This document shows, in pieces, positions 23,501-34,836 of a stretch of DNA of 64,000 bases. Each line of letters opens with the position of its first letter. Positions within the stretch are counted from its first letter, which is position 1. The stretch covers positions 55,602-119,601 of the forward strand of contig NW_025941545.1 of NCBI RefSeq assembly GCF_000764305.2, in the 5' to 3' direction. Origin of the DNA: Hyalella azteca (taxonomy: Eukaryota > Arthropoda > Malacostraca > Amphipoda > Hyalellidae). The notes below the pieces were generated by a model. That model did no database searches. It saw nothing but the letters and a program-made list of their open reading frames with translations, and had not been told where the DNA came from. The position numbers and the translations under genes were made by a program.

Positions 23501-26500
23501 TCCATATATGAATTTAATTCTGCTTGATATTAAAATAGTTTTAATGTTGTTCTGCCTCACGTTGGGCGGACACTGGCGGTGCCTTATACGCGATGCATGA
23601 GCTAATACATGATGACCCTGTCTCTACTGTATGTTGGTGCTGCCCAGCATACACTGTATGTTGATGCTGCCAGCATACACTGTATGTTGGTGCTGCCCAG
23701 CATACACTGTATGTTGGTGCTGCCCAGCATACTCTGTATGTTGGTGCTGCCCAGCATACTCTGTATGGTGGTGCTGCCCAGCATACACTGTATGTCGATG
23801 CTACCCAGCATACACTGTATGTCGGTGCTGCCTAGCATACTCTATGTGTTGGTAGCGTAATATATGTACATATGTGTGCCCCGTGTATTATATAGCACGC
23901 GTTCAGCGACTGTAAACTGAGAACTTCAAGTCAAGTTTATCAAGTTTACGAACTCGACGCGTTGTCTTCACGCTGTAGCGTCTGTCGAACATTCTGAAAT
24001 CCGGACAGCACAGAGAAGCCAGAGCGCGTGTCTCGAATAATTGAATGAACGCCCTCAGAAATGCTGACCCGCAGGTTCTGTTAGCAACAGAGCAACATCA
24101 AACGTAGACCTGCCATGTCATCAAGGACTCTACATTCACCTCCTCGTATAGTGATAATAAATGCTTTGTGGGTTTGTGCGTGAAACGGGAAACTGTGAAA
24201 CTCTTGTATTTTACTTTTTTCTGTATACGGTTGTATGTTCACGATAACTGTTCTTTTTTACTTTGCATGGCCATATGTTCACTGTTCACCACAATCTGTT
24301 TACTGTTCTTTTCATTACCATCTGTTTCAGGTTCTTTTCACTACCATCTGTTTACTGTTCTTTTCGCCACCATCTGTTTTCGCAATTGAATGGATTAAGC
24401 ACGGTTAACGCGATCGACAAATGTAAAAATTGGACATAAAATTCTTCATTCTCAAATGAAGAAAAATAGAGTTCATCAGCAAAATCTGACGTGTAAAATC
24501 ACTTTAAAGGGAATTATCTCTCTAAACATGTGAGACTGCAAGTTAATTAAGTTAAGTTAAGTTAATTGATTTAAAATCTACTAAATGTAGATTTTAAAAC
24601 AGTTTTGAATTTTATATTCAAGGCTGCACTTTGCAGAATAATTTACAGTATTTACCTGCAGTACTTATTTACCGTAGAATGTAGAGAATGAGTATTTATC
24701 CATTAATGAAAGCTTTATAAACTGCTTCCACATGAATGTCGTGTAGCTCTCCAATTCGAACTGAGTTTTTTACATTCCATAGACATTTCAGCCACCGTTA
24801 TGGCCTAAATTTCGGTCATATTTCTCCATTTAAATTCCCGCATTAAACGTTCACTGGAGTAATTTATCCGGAGCGACAGTAAGCCCACGGCGTCTACATT
24901 CCGGCTCATCATTTCGCTCAGTGTTTGTGCTGTCATTTCGCTCACTGTTTGTGCTGCTCATTTCGCTCAGTGTTTATGCTGGTCACTTCGCTCAGTGTTT
25001 GTGCTGCTCATTTCGCTCAGTGTTTGTGCTGTCATTTCGCTCAGTGTTTGTGCTGTCATTTCGCTCAGTGTTTGTGCTGTCATTTCGCTCAGTGTTTGTG
25101 CCGGTCATTTCGCTCAGCGTTTGTGCCGGTCATTTCGCTCAGCGTTTGTGCTGATCATTTCGCTCAGTGTTTGTGCTGTCATTTCGCTCAGTGTTTGTGC
25201 TGTCATTTCGCTCAGTGTTTGTGCTGTCATTTCGCTCAGTGTTTGTGCCGGTCATTTCGCTCAGTGTTCGTGCTGGACACTTCGCTCAGTATTCGTGCTG
25301 GTCATTTCCCTCAGTGTTCGAGCTGGATATTTCGCGCAGTGTTTGCGCCGATCACTTCGCTCAGTGGAAGTGGTTTGTCATTTCGCTCAGTATTCTTGGC
25401 TGGTCATTTCGCTCAGTGTTTGTCGCGGTCACTTCGCTCAGTGTAAGTGGTTTGTCATTTCGCTCAGTATTCTTGGCTGGTCATTTCGCTCAGTGTTTGC
25501 GCCGATCACTTCGCTCAGTGGAAGTGGTTTGTCATTTCGCTCAGTATTCTTGGCTGGTAATTTCGCTCAGTGTTTGCGCCGATCACTTCGCTCAGTGTAA
25601 GTGACTTGTCATTTCGCTCAGTATTCTTGGCTGGTCATTTCGCTCAGTGTTTGCGCCGATCACTTCGCTCAGTGTAAGTGGCTTGTCATTTCGCTCAGTG
25701 TTTGTGGCGGTCACTTCGCTCAGTGTAAGTGGCTTGTCATTTCGCTCAGTATTCTTGGCTGGTCATTTCGCTCAGTGTTCGCTCGTAAGTCTCAAGTATA
25801 GCCAATAACTTTTGAAATATTCGCTGTTGCTTCTAACCGCGCAGCCTCATTTCCTGCACATTCCCGGTCCTGTAATAACCGTCGTGCCTCATTTGCTTGC
25901 TGATTCAATGGAGTTCTTCTAAGTTTTATTTGCTTAATTTGAAACATTTATGTCGTTTCCCTTTAGTGAGATTAAATTTTTCAGGCATGTTGGCCCTGAG
26001 CTGATTACATTTATCTCCATAACAATTATGGAGATAAATGTTATCTCCATAATTTATCTCCATTATTTACTTCATTGCCAAATTTCCTGGCTTTTTTTGC
26101 AATTACTTGTAAATAAATTAAAATTGTAGAGTATCCACAATTACTTCAGAATCACACACTATTTTCCAGTTATTGAATTCATAGAATAATTTGCAACTAT
26201 AAGCATAAATGAAACATTGGAATGACAGGTGAAAACCTGTATATATTTCCGATTTAATTTCCACATTTACAATAAATTTGTTCTTCGTTTTCATTAGAAT
26301 TTATTTACAGGTATCATGAATATTTTTTATTGCCAATCAACTATGAATTTAAAGTAAAATAATCATAATAATTAAATCCACGCAAATATTAAACAAATCG
26401 TATATTAATCAATTTATTCCTGACATCAGCATGAGATTATTTATTTTTTCTTGGGAAAAAAAATTCAACTTGCGATGTTGATTGTAAAATCGAAATCATC

Positions 26501-29500
26501 TAAAGTCAAAAAGAATTAAATGGGATCTGATGCGTTAGTGGGTAATATGAGAAAGATGAATAGGGAAATAATAAACGAATTAAGGATGCCATGGCATCAA
26601 GTCTTTAAATTATTGATTTTTTTCTTGATGTTTGAATGAAAGGCCATTTTCTCCCCATAATCGCTCTCTAAAAATCTGACCATCTGTGAGAACATTTAAT
26701 TGAAGCTCTTGTTAGTCCTGGCAGAGAACTGAAAAAAATAAAAATTGCGCTTTTTTCACTTATTTAAAAGTCGAAATAAATCACCCTCGATCACATTTGG
26801 AATATGAATTTAATAGCTTTCTAGCATCATTAGCCTAGTCGAAATTAGCTGCTCTCGAGAACATTTTGCAAAGTTGTAATAACTTGCAAAATGACTGCCG
26901 GATTCATTAAAAAATAACAAAATGTGCGCAATTAAATAAAAAATATATTTCCCCCTAACAATGACTAATACTACATAGATATCGAATAAAGTTCAAATCT
27001 CCTGCACGACATGAGACTCGTGTGCATTTTTTCGTTATGTAATGTTAATTTCAGCTTGGTATTTAGAGGAAACATTACTCGACCATTTTTATATTTCAAT
27101 ATGATTAAGGTCAACTTTACTTATATTAAAACATTTTAACATTCAGGCTTCATTCCACACCAAAGTTTTTACATTAAATCAAGTTCAATTTAATTTGAAA
27201 TACAATATTTTCACATTCAGGCTTCCCTATTTGCCCTATTTGCCCACGTTGAAGTATTGGACGTAGTGTTGACAGCAAGGCAGGCAATCTTGTTGCCAGG
27301 GAGCCTAGCCCCCCTCGCAGCCAATGACGTGCAAATCAAAACAACATAGACCCCCATACTCCAGGACCTTTTCGTATCGTAAAATCACCGTTCTTTTATT
27401 ACCGAGCTATATCATGTTATATCATTGCCTGTTCTATCAAATCGACTTTTCGCTTCCACCCGTTTTATTGTCATAATGTTTTAGTGTCTTGATATATTGT
27501 CATAAAATTTTTTATTATCCCAGGGTATATGTTTGGCTGTTTGAGTACTGCTGCTAACGATGAGAAGAACTCTGCGCAGGGATAAAAATAAAAATTATAT
27601 GGTACAAGATTTCTCTCATCCAGAGAGCGAAACTTTATTCTATCAAACATATGCAAATTTCCTCATAAAAATTACGTCAAACTTCGGAGCAAGCCAAAGC
27701 CAACATAATTTGTACAAACCAGTTCCATTTTCGCTCCGACGATTTGCGTAGCGCGAATACGAGCGAAAAATTCATTTCTCTGAGGACGAGCCCGTGATGT
27801 TGGTCGTAATGGTTTTACGACAAACAAAAATCTTCAAGCAATAAAGTTTATGTCCTCTTAGCCTGATTACTCGGATTGCTAAGCGCGCCAAGAAGCGTCG
27901 TGCACAGCAGCACACGATGCTGTAGCACAGCAATAAACTCTGCACCTTTTCAGCTGTACACTAAGAAAAATTAGTGGAACTTTATCTGGATACCTATGCC
28001 TTTTTAGCGCATTTTCTCGTTTATGTAAAAAAAAACGCTATTGTTCTCTTCATGTCCGTCTGTTTGTCCGTCTGTCTGTTCGTGACTGCACATTTTCATC
28101 GACGAGAAAATGCGCTCTCTGTCACTCACTGCAGTGAGTACCGAGTTATATTTTTTGCCCTTGCGTGGGTCATCCTAACCAGGTTTAGCCAGGCAAAATG
28201 GCTTATAGGGGCTGCGTCCACTTATAAGAAGGTGGGATACAATTTGAACAATATGACACGTTTATTTCCCTCAATGTGGCGGTCTCATGAAATATTTTCA
28301 CGCGTCGGTTGAAGTCGCCTAATGGATTGACGAGAAATAGATCGCCAAGCCAATTTTCGAAGCAGGGTGTGTGATACATTATTGATTTGTCTGCCGTGCG
28401 AGAGAAACGGCAACTCGGGTAATGAGTCGCGTGCCACGTGTGTGTTGTCGTAGACGCTCAAATTAAAGATATCCCTAAGCGAGAAGAAGCTCAATGTCAG
28501 AAAATCACTAAAATTTACATAAATTTTTCTTTTAACACGGTAGCATTAAAACGGCCTCTTATTTTTTATGGTACGTGAACCAATGTGTCAAAACGTGATG
28601 TTCTTGGAAAGAAAAACTACTAGCACAAACAATTTATAAGAAAATATCCATATGTTCCAGGCACAGAACAAATGTATATATGTTATAAAATATCTGTAGT
28701 TAAATGACGCACAACTTTTAATGCACCAGATTACTGAAAACTTAGTTCAATTTTTTTCACTGATACTTCTTCATCTGCTATGTAAGTTAACATGCAGATC
28801 TTTTGAACAGCTCTGTAAACTAAACAGTATTGAATTAGGTACGTAGAAATATTTAATAACTAACACAAACCTGTAACAGGTTTATAAAAATAAACAAAAA
28901 ATACAACTAATTCATGGAAAATGAGAGTATCAGGAATTTAAAAGCAAAGAAAATACCACAAAAATTCACCATATCTTTATAAGAGAAAACGTTTCGGAGT
29001 CCAGCTCCATCGTCAGCTCATAACACAAAATTCTGTTCAGAAAAAGTTCAGTCCTAGAAACACAAATAAATCAATTAGTAAAGTGAAATGCACTGTCAGG
29101 TATCAAAACGGAAAATAAATAAATAAGACATGAAATTAACGCTTGTGAACGGCCTATCTTTTTACTATTTCAAGAGGAAAGGAGCTTAAAGCGGCATTCT
29201 AATGCCGAGAGTAATTCTCGATTACATTGAGCACAGTGGGCTTACAAATTCATGCTACACGATTATAAAATTTTTATCTACGTTTGTGACATTTTTGGTC
29301 GAGAACAGATTCTGCGTTCGGAGAAACCGTACGAATTTCACGATGGTTGCTTTGAGAATACAAAGAAAATAGAGATGCAGGAAGGGCTTGAGCAAACATT
29401 GCGTGCAAAGCTTTGATTGTCTCCATTGTGTCGGCACGAGACTTGCTGTGTCTTACTATATTCCTTATGGGAGTTCAGAGCTGTGAGATGTGAAGAGCAA

Positions 29501-32500
29501 CTCCCGAAATGGTGAAGACATACCCGAACTCTGTTTTAGTATTGAAAATTACTCCTCAGTAGAATCTGAAGATTCAATTTGTAGTGACGTGACAAAGGCA
29601 TGAACTTCATACATAGACGAACAGCAAACATGCAGCAATGTAAGGCTTCGGCAATTTGCTGCTGTTGTGGCAAGATGATTGCATATTCTATGCAAAATGA
29701 AAGAGACTGATGTGTCATTGAAGAAAATTTCTTCTGTATTTATACTGGTAACATTATTCAAATTTCACTTTGAAAGTTTTCGATGAGGATCACGAATGAT
29801 CAATAGCGATTAGAAACATTCATAGTAAGTAAGTTGATATAAATCAGGAATTAATTATTCTTACATTTTTAAATAGTATAACAATCTAATTATACGCCTA
29901 TAGCAAGAAAAAACATTGAAGTTGATTTTGTTGGGCGCTTAAAGTTTTCGTGGTCAGTGCTCTAAAATCTATCAAAAATCCTATGATACAAAATTGGCCG
30001 AATTCTTAAACTCATATTGCGAGTGTTCCAGTTTTTCGATGGTTTGAACGCATTCTTTTAAAAAGTCGCGAGTTCCTTCAGAACTTCTATTAAGAATCCT
30101 ATCGCCAAATCCGAAAAAATGGAGAATTTGATTTAGATTTGACGGAAGACTAAGTAGCAGTAAATCTTCTAGTCAAATAACTGAATAACTTTATTTCGTT
30201 GCCGTTCAATTCTGCTGCACTAGGCAACGAGCACGTAATGGAACATACGGCTGCTCATACTTTGCTGTCACATAATGGAACATACGGCTGCTATTACTTT
30301 GCTGTCACGCAATAGAACATACGGCTGCTATTACTTTGCTGTCACGCAATAGAACATACGGCTGCTCTAACATTACTGTCACATAATGGAACATACGGCT
30401 GCTCTTACTTTACTGTCACGTAATAGAACATACGGCTGCTCTTATTTCACTGTCACGTAATGGAACATACGGCTGCTCTTATTTCGTTGATTTCTGAAAG
30501 CCCTGAGCTTCCTCACGGCTGCAGCCTCGATCCGCAAAACCCCGTCTAAATTTCAAGACCTTTCCTGGCGGAACTTTAGCACCAATCTTAGGAGATACCA
30601 AACAAAAGCATAAATTTCAAGTTCTGAGTAAAGTTCTTACTGATATCTGCCCTGTCAGAGCGTTTAATTTAAGAGCGCGGATGTGGTCTTAGCTCACCTC
30701 TGCGGTCGTAGGCAGCGAACGGATATTGTGTGCCGAGAAAAACTTTCTCAAAGTTACAGTCGAAACAACATCTTTTCATTTGAAACTCTGCAGTTTGTTT
30801 CTTTGGATCATTTGAAAATACTTTTGCCGCATCCTAATCATGAAGCTACTAATATATCGTTTTTGCCCGGTTCTCGGCTACGAATAATCTTATATATTGA
30901 GACCTACAATCGTGCATTTTTACAATCGCTTTGGCGCTTTGATTAAATTTGTACCATTTTTCTCTGGTAGGTGTAATTCTTATGTGCAAAAAAATGTTTT
31001 TTGTAATATATTTTTTGCTCCCCTAAGTTGAAAGAGAATGTTAATTACAATCATATATTTGTCGCTACGGAATATATGAAGCATTTTATTTACCTTGTGT
31101 TTTATATAAAATATTAGACAGGAAATATTGCCAGGCACGGAGATACCCATAAGCATCTGGCAAGATTAGATGGCTCTACAATATTCCAACAAATCTATTC
31201 TCAAACTTTATTTTACTAACTGATTTTTCAGCAATCAGCATTTCATTAGTTTATGGATGTTTTGAATGTTATCACTGAAAGTTACCTCACCGACTCGTAT
31301 GACTGCAGCGCTCGAACCATCGTATAAAAAAGCATCTTAATGAAAATTTCCCACTGCTAGTGAAGCACTACAATTTTTCCATTCACTTGAGGTTTATTAT
31401 TAAATTGAACGACAGATCGTAAAGATTACCGCGAGGCCTAATTATTGGTATGTCTTCTCAAGAAGCAAGGCCTGTCGTTTTGTTGCGGCTTTAGTTTTCG
31501 TTGAAGTAGTACATGATCGAAGAAAAAATGCACATTTTTTGTTGCTAGCTGTACTTTCTTTTCGTCAGAATTCTATCTTACAAAGTATTCTTATTAGTCC
31601 TTTTTATATGAACATAACGTTAAGCACATCAGATAAGATTGTTTGCTGAGACTCATACAACTTACTGGGCTAACCTGTCCAAATAACGACAGACGTTCAT
31701 ACCCACAGCATGAGCAAAGCCCTTTTGCCGGGCTAGAATGGATCAGGATGACCCATACAATAGCAAAAATGGCAACGTAATTCGGACAAAAATTTACTCA
31801 TTTCTCTAAGTGTATGACTAGTATGGACAAAATAATATATTAACCAAGTGTGCTTCTTATAATCTTCCTTTGGAAACAAATGTTTGACCGAGTCGACTTC
31901 ACGTGACCATATTTGGCGGGTTCATTTTGTTCCATGTCTCTGGCAGGTCTCGTGGTATCGCAGAAAGGGCTCAGAAATTCATCTCATCACATGGGGATTC
32001 CAGACCTATCACAATGACGACAGGTGAGATCACAACAGTCGGAGCTTTCATTAGAAACGCTTCCTTGAAAAAAATAAAGGAATGTACGCTGGTCAGAACT
32101 AAAATTGCTTGCTTTTCTTTATTCTCAGTAAGAGAGCGAGAGCTTGCATTCCTAAAAACAAATAACTTGAAGACAAATTTTTTTATGTTATTCCGATTTA
32201 TGGAAAGTAAGAAAAAAACAAGATAATTGAATTTCGTCAGTAAATTTTCTAATGTTATGTTATCTGACGCAAGATACAAGTCCTAAAGATAAGGATAAGG
32301 AGTCTCCTTCTAGGATTCCAAACATTCTCTGGAATGATTGGAGAATTGACAAATTGTGTGAACATTTGTATACCTCAATCTACTAACAAATTTATTACAA
32401 TCCCCCTCTCTAAGAATCAATCAATCATGGTGTACAAGTTGACGATCTTTATTCATTGATTGCTTCCCATTACAAGAGAATTTATTTTCTAAGCAAGGTA

Positions 32501-34447
32501 TAAGCACCATTACCATGGCAATCTTAACGTCTTTTAAATTTCCCCAAGCCAGGCTTATCGGAGCGCGCCGAGGTTTTCTAGAGCCCATCAGCCTCACGAC
32601 CGAACAATCTGATTCTTTAGCAGCAAGAATGGAGTTCGCTTTCGATTCTTGCGTTTGTTCGTTAATGGGTCGTGATTTTCTCATTTACTGGGGCAAATAG
32701 CTCACAAAGTAGCCGAGCGAGCAACGTTATGAGGTGCTCAAGAAAATTTCCCTAACTGGATAAATGAAGGCCATCAACGACCCGACGATCTGATTATGTC
32801 GCAACTTTCTGTGAAGAAAATTCTAGTTTGGAACTCTAAAAAGATATTCCTGCGGCTTGGTTAAAATAATTTACAGAGGCCGTAGACACGTTCTATTTCA
32901 AAACGACGACATCATTTACAGAAAATTTTATACTAGTTTACTGAAATAATAATAGATATTGTTATTGACACCTACGAATTTCCCAACACGATTAGCTAAT
33001 CGCTGCCATGGGACGAGAAGGATTGGCCGTCCTAGAAACTGCTATCGCCCATTGAATTTCCGATAGTTTATTTACGAAATACAAATAAATATATGATTCA
33101 TTCGTTTCTTCCATTCTAATTATTTCAATATTTAAAATTTGCTCATATAATTTTAGTGTACAACAATGACGAAAATTACAACGAGAACAAATCAATTCAC
33201 ATTTCAAACATAAATAATTCACCTTTATTTATGATAATTCACTTGTATTTATTGGATCGACTTTGATACCTGCAGGTTCTCGCTGACGTACGACCATCCA
33301 CAAGACTGGCGCTTGCGTATAAAATACGTGCAGGACAGAGACGAGGGCACGTATGAGTGTCAGGTGTCCACGTACCCTCCATTGACACGTACCATACACC
33401 TGCACGTGGTCGGTGAGTAACAGGTGTCCAAAAAACGTGCCTTGATCGAGATGAAAAAAGGCTATGATTCAAAATAAACAGTATAAATAACTGAACAACG
33501 AAGAGCTATGCTTTTTTCAATAGAGTGAAGTGATTCCGACAACATTTCTTATTAATCTAAAATTTCTTCTCACATCAAGTGCCAGCAATCCAGATCCTGG
33601 ACGACCGAGGCGAAGTTCTAACCGAGAAGTTCTACAACAGCGGCTCGACCATCGAACTTCAGTGCGTGGTTGCCAACGTACCGACGGCCTCGTCCCTGCA
33701 GCTCGCTTGGTACCACGGAGAGAACAGACTTAACTATGATGCTCGCCGTGGGGGCGTTAGCGTTAAGACAGAACTGCGCGGTACTCTGGCCAAAAGTTGG
33801 CTCAGAGTTGGTGACGCTAAGACCGAAGACTCTGGCATATATTATTGCAACGTCACAGAGCTGTCTGCTACATCTGTCACCATACACGTCGTAGCAGGTA
33901 TTTCGGACAAGGCGAGATATCAAAATTTAAATTTTATATTCAGGGTGTAATATAGTTTGCTTTATTTTCTTCAATGTGCATTAACAGCATTTCGATTGTC
34001 TAGCCCGATTCATTTTTAACGTGAAGAGTCGCATGCAGATGTAAAGAGTTTGAGGACCTGCATTTCTCATTAGGACTTTGTCTTTCATTTTATAAAAATG
34101 TAAACGCTTATGATTATACAATTTTGAAAATTGGAATCGTGAGACTTACGTCGAAATTAACACAACTCGCGCTTTTTATTTCCACAAAATCCTGACCTAC
34201 AAATCTTGACGTCTAAGCATCTCAGCTCGCGCTTTTCAGATGCCCAAAATGATATTGTCTTTGTGCTAAATTTCACGTCTAAGGCTCACGTTTATTAACC
34301 TAAAAATATTTTTCTTGATCAGAGAAATACCCAGCAGCCATGCAGGGCGCCTGGAGCCCCACCACAGACCGCGGTGTCCCGTGGCTGGTAACCACCGTCC
34401 TGGCGCTGCTTTGGTTCAGCGTCTGCAACTCCTGCCGCGATAGATGA
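20469..34447 (+). CDS. dpr-like: Dpr-family two-Ig cell-surface protein (6 exons)
   Basis: Joined exons 20469-20556, 21403-21563, 31947-32023, 33276-33412, 33580-33897 and 34323-34447 give 906 nt, 301 residues plus TGA, with every phase matching. Residues 1-29 are a signal peptide (hydrophobic core 18-26). Ig1 has Cys74, Trp86 in VSWYRRKG, DWRLRIKYVQDRDEGTYECQ and Cys137. Ig2 has Cys183, Trp198, RGGVSVKTELR and Cys244. EKYPAAMQ (261-268) and a hydrophobic tail (279-295) ending in a short polar stub suggest GPI or membrane anchoring. Sequons occur at Asn42, Asn61 and Asn245. These motifs match insect Dpr proteins, which bind DIP proteins in synaptic partner recognition; that role here is inferred. 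Which paralog is not decidable. The introns are 846, 10383, 1252, 167 and 425 nt. Further upstream exons or alternative exons cannot be excluded. Lachesin-like or zig-8-like labels would refer to the same broad family. Confidence 0.9.
21232..21330 (+). repeat. Dispersed repeat of about 100 bp, copy in intron 1
   Basis: Contains TAGTATAGGTTGGCAGAATT, ACCAGAGAATTTG and CAATTTTCTTATTAGTTTTT. It is nearly identical, inverted, to 9826-9927 (for example one T/C difference in ATTTGCAATT). No coding content. Confidence 0.88.
21263..21370. repeat. Perfect 43-bp inverted repeat (hairpin) in intron 1
   Basis: Left arm 21263-21305 starts TTTCAAGCAGGTTTCATTGA. Right arm 21328-21370 is its exact reverse complement, with a 22-nt loop. 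The left arm is part of the dispersed 100-bp repeat (21232-21330) and the right arm is a second, shorter copy in opposite orientation. The hairpin ends 32 bp before exon 2. Confidence 0.95.
21403..21563 (+). CDS. dpr-like: Dpr-type gene exon 2: N-terminal half of Ig1
   Basis: Acceptor TTTCCCCAATAG, donor GTGAGT at 21564; encodes residues 30-83, phase 1 in and phase 0 out. It includes QPRFSHDQLTVNISVQRGSS and the first Ig1 cysteine (Cys74 in VHLHCKV). The exon is much richer in GC than the flanking introns, as are the other exons of this gene. Confidence 0.9.
22575..22701. repeat. 52-bp tandem repeat, 2.4 copies (intron 2)
   Basis: Unit GCCATCAAATCAGTTCAAAG through GATCGTGGCAAGAAGTT. Two full copies are identical apart from one base; the third is partial. 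Confidence 0.92.
23629..23843. repeat. 27-bp minisatellite, 8 copies, each unit a hairpin (intron 2)
   Basis: The unit is TGTATGTTGG, TGCTGC, CCAGCATACA, C. The two 10-base halves are complementary with one G-T wobble, so each unit can fold into a 10-bp stem with a 6-base loop. Small variations (TTGATG, TCGGTG, CATACTC) occur. Frames of 74-83 codons arise on both strands because 27 is divisible by 3; they are not genes. Confidence 0.93.
24278..24381. repeat. 26-27-bp tandem repeat, about 4 copies (intron 2)
   Basis: ACTGTTCTTTTCACTACCAT then CTGTTT, with small substitutions. The first copy is diverged (GTTCACCACAATCTG). Confidence 0.8.
24909..25780. repeat. Satellite, 24-26-bp unit, about 35 copies, with higher-order structure (intron 2)
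   Basis: The core TCATTTCGCTCAGTGTTTGT occurs in every unit. The left half (to about 25260) is nearly homogeneous. The right half is organised as a 77-bp higher-order triplet of variant units: one with TATTCTTGGCTGG, one with TGTTTGCGCCGA, one with TGTAAGTGGCTTG, repeated four to five times. Frames of 145-201 codons across it are repeat artefacts. Confidence 0.95.
25781..27958. other. Intron 2 sequence with a short palindrome cluster
   Basis: Mostly AT-rich intron with no exon recognised. At 26009-26039 two 14-base arms (ATTTATCTCCATAA and its complement) are separated by CAA, followed to 26064 by two more ATCTCCAT motifs. Confidence 0.5.
27959..28276. mobile_element. Palindromic CACTCA MITE, copy B, with an internal insertion (intron 2)
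   Basis: The left end CACTAAGAAAAATTAGTGGA is preceded by TA. The right end contains TTGAACAATATGACACG and TTTCCCTCAATG. The centre has GGTCATCCTAACCAGG and AGCCAGGCAAAA. It is about 130 bp longer than other copies because of an inserted segment bounded by a 15-bp perfect inverted repeat (28006-28020 / 28102-28116). Confidence 0.75.
28006..28116. repeat. Inverted repeat nested in MITE copy B
   Basis: AGCGCATTTTCTCGT and its exact reverse complement bracket 81 bp containing a GTCCGTCTGT-rich tract. A perfect palindrome ACTCACTGCAGTGAGT follows directly at about 28124. This may be a small element inserted into the older MITE, or an internal expansion of it. Confidence 0.65.
28277..30231. other. 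Intron 2, no exon recognised
   Basis: AT-rich. The 60-70-codon frames on the - strand at 29255-29761 have no domain or splice support. Confidence 0.45.
30232..30490. repeat. 37-bp minisatellite, 7 copies (intron 2)
   Basis: Exact 37-bp period. The unit is CACGTAATGGAACATACGGC then TGCTCTTACTTTGCTGT. Variation is confined to a few positions (GTAATG/GCAATA, ATTACT/CTTATT). Confidence 0.95.
31650..31812. mobile_element. Palindromic CACTCA MITE, copy C (intron 2, just before exon 3)
   Basis: The right end CATTTCTCTAAGTG is followed by TA. The left part has CCTGTCCAAATAACGACAG. The reverse complement of the centre gives GGGTCATCCTGATCC and AGCCCGGCAAAAGG, matching copies A and I. The left boundary is approximate. 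It ends 134 bp before exon 3. Confidence 0.7.
31947..32023 (+). CDS. dpr-like: Dpr-type gene exon 3: Ig1 C-strand tryptophan
   Basis: Acceptor GTCTCTGGCAG, donor GTGAGA at 32024; 77 nt, phase 0 in and phase 2 out. It encodes VSWYRRKGSEIHLITWG then FQTYHNDD and two bases of the Arg codon that exon 4 completes. VSW is the canonical Ig1 core tryptophan. It lies 10.4 kb downstream of exon 2 and is found only by family knowledge plus phase agreement. Confidence 0.88.
33276..33412 (+). CDS. dpr-like: Dpr-type gene exon 4: C-terminal half of Ig1
   Basis: Acceptor TGATACCTGCAG, donor GTGAGT at 33413; 137 nt, phase 2 in and phase 1 out; residues 109-154. It contains DWRLRIKYVQDRDEGTYECQ, the Dpr hallmark, with the second Ig1 cysteine (Cys137) and the closing strand TRTIHLHVV. 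Confidence 0.93.
33580..33897 (+). CDS. dpr-like: Dpr-type gene exon 5: Ig2
   Basis: Acceptor TTCTCACATCAAG, donor GTATTT at 33898 (a weaker donor than the others); 318 nt, phase 1 in and out; residues 155-260. It encodes a whole Ig domain: GSTIELQC (Cys183), LAWYHG (Trp198), RRGGVSVKTEL, EDSGIYYC (Cys244), and closing strand SVTIHVV. The open frame continues 15 codons into the intron, so an alternative intron-retaining C-terminus cannot be excluded. Confidence 0.93.
34323..34447 (+). CDS. dpr-like: Dpr-type gene exon 6: C-terminal anchor and stop
   Basis: Acceptor TTTTTCTTGATCAG. Starting at 34323 (AG), the split codon becomes Glu261 and reads EKYPAAMQG, then a hydrophobic run WLVTTVLALLWFSVC and CNSCRDR before TGA at 34445. 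PAAMQ is conserved in insect Dpr proteins directly after Ig2. The next possible AG, two bases later, would shift the frame to an early stop, which supports the chosen site. Confidence 0.88.
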
Positions 34448-34801
34448 ACTTCCTCCTTCAGTAGTATCGGCATTAATTGATTAATTGTGATCAATCAATT
34501 AGTTAATTAATTGTGAATGATTCATTAATTAATACAAGGGAGCAAGGTCGTGATCTGCCAAGTATAACAAGATATTTTATCGGGCATCAAGCAGTTCAGT
34601 GCAACGCGACGCGTTTACCAAAAGTAAGAAATTTTGTCGGCTTAGTTTTGGGCACTCACATTTTTTGGTACACAAAGCAAGCCAACCATCACAAGTTCAA
34701 AGGTTCACTCATAACCCGGATTTTTGCTATTTTTATTTTGCTTACAACTTTAAAACATGTTTTTAATCTTTTTAAAATTCGTTTCGAGGTACACTGCACA
34801 T

Positions 34802-34836
34802 AATAAATTGAAATCAAGAATTTAATCTATAATAAA
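34802..34836 (+). promoter_or_regulatory. Candidate polyadenylation signals
   Basis: AATAAA occurs at 34802 and 34831, about 360-390 nt after the stop codon. In sequence this AT-rich such hexamers are common by chance, so this is only a plausible 3' end for the Dpr-type transcript. An AT-rich palindromic tract lies between (34470-34540). Confidence 0.3.

Noticed and set aside
24925..25801. Frames of 145-201 codons with repeated ISLSVCAGHFAQ-like text
   Set aside because: They lie wholly inside the 24-26-bp satellite, stay open in all three frames because the unit lacks stops, and have no signal, domain or splice context.
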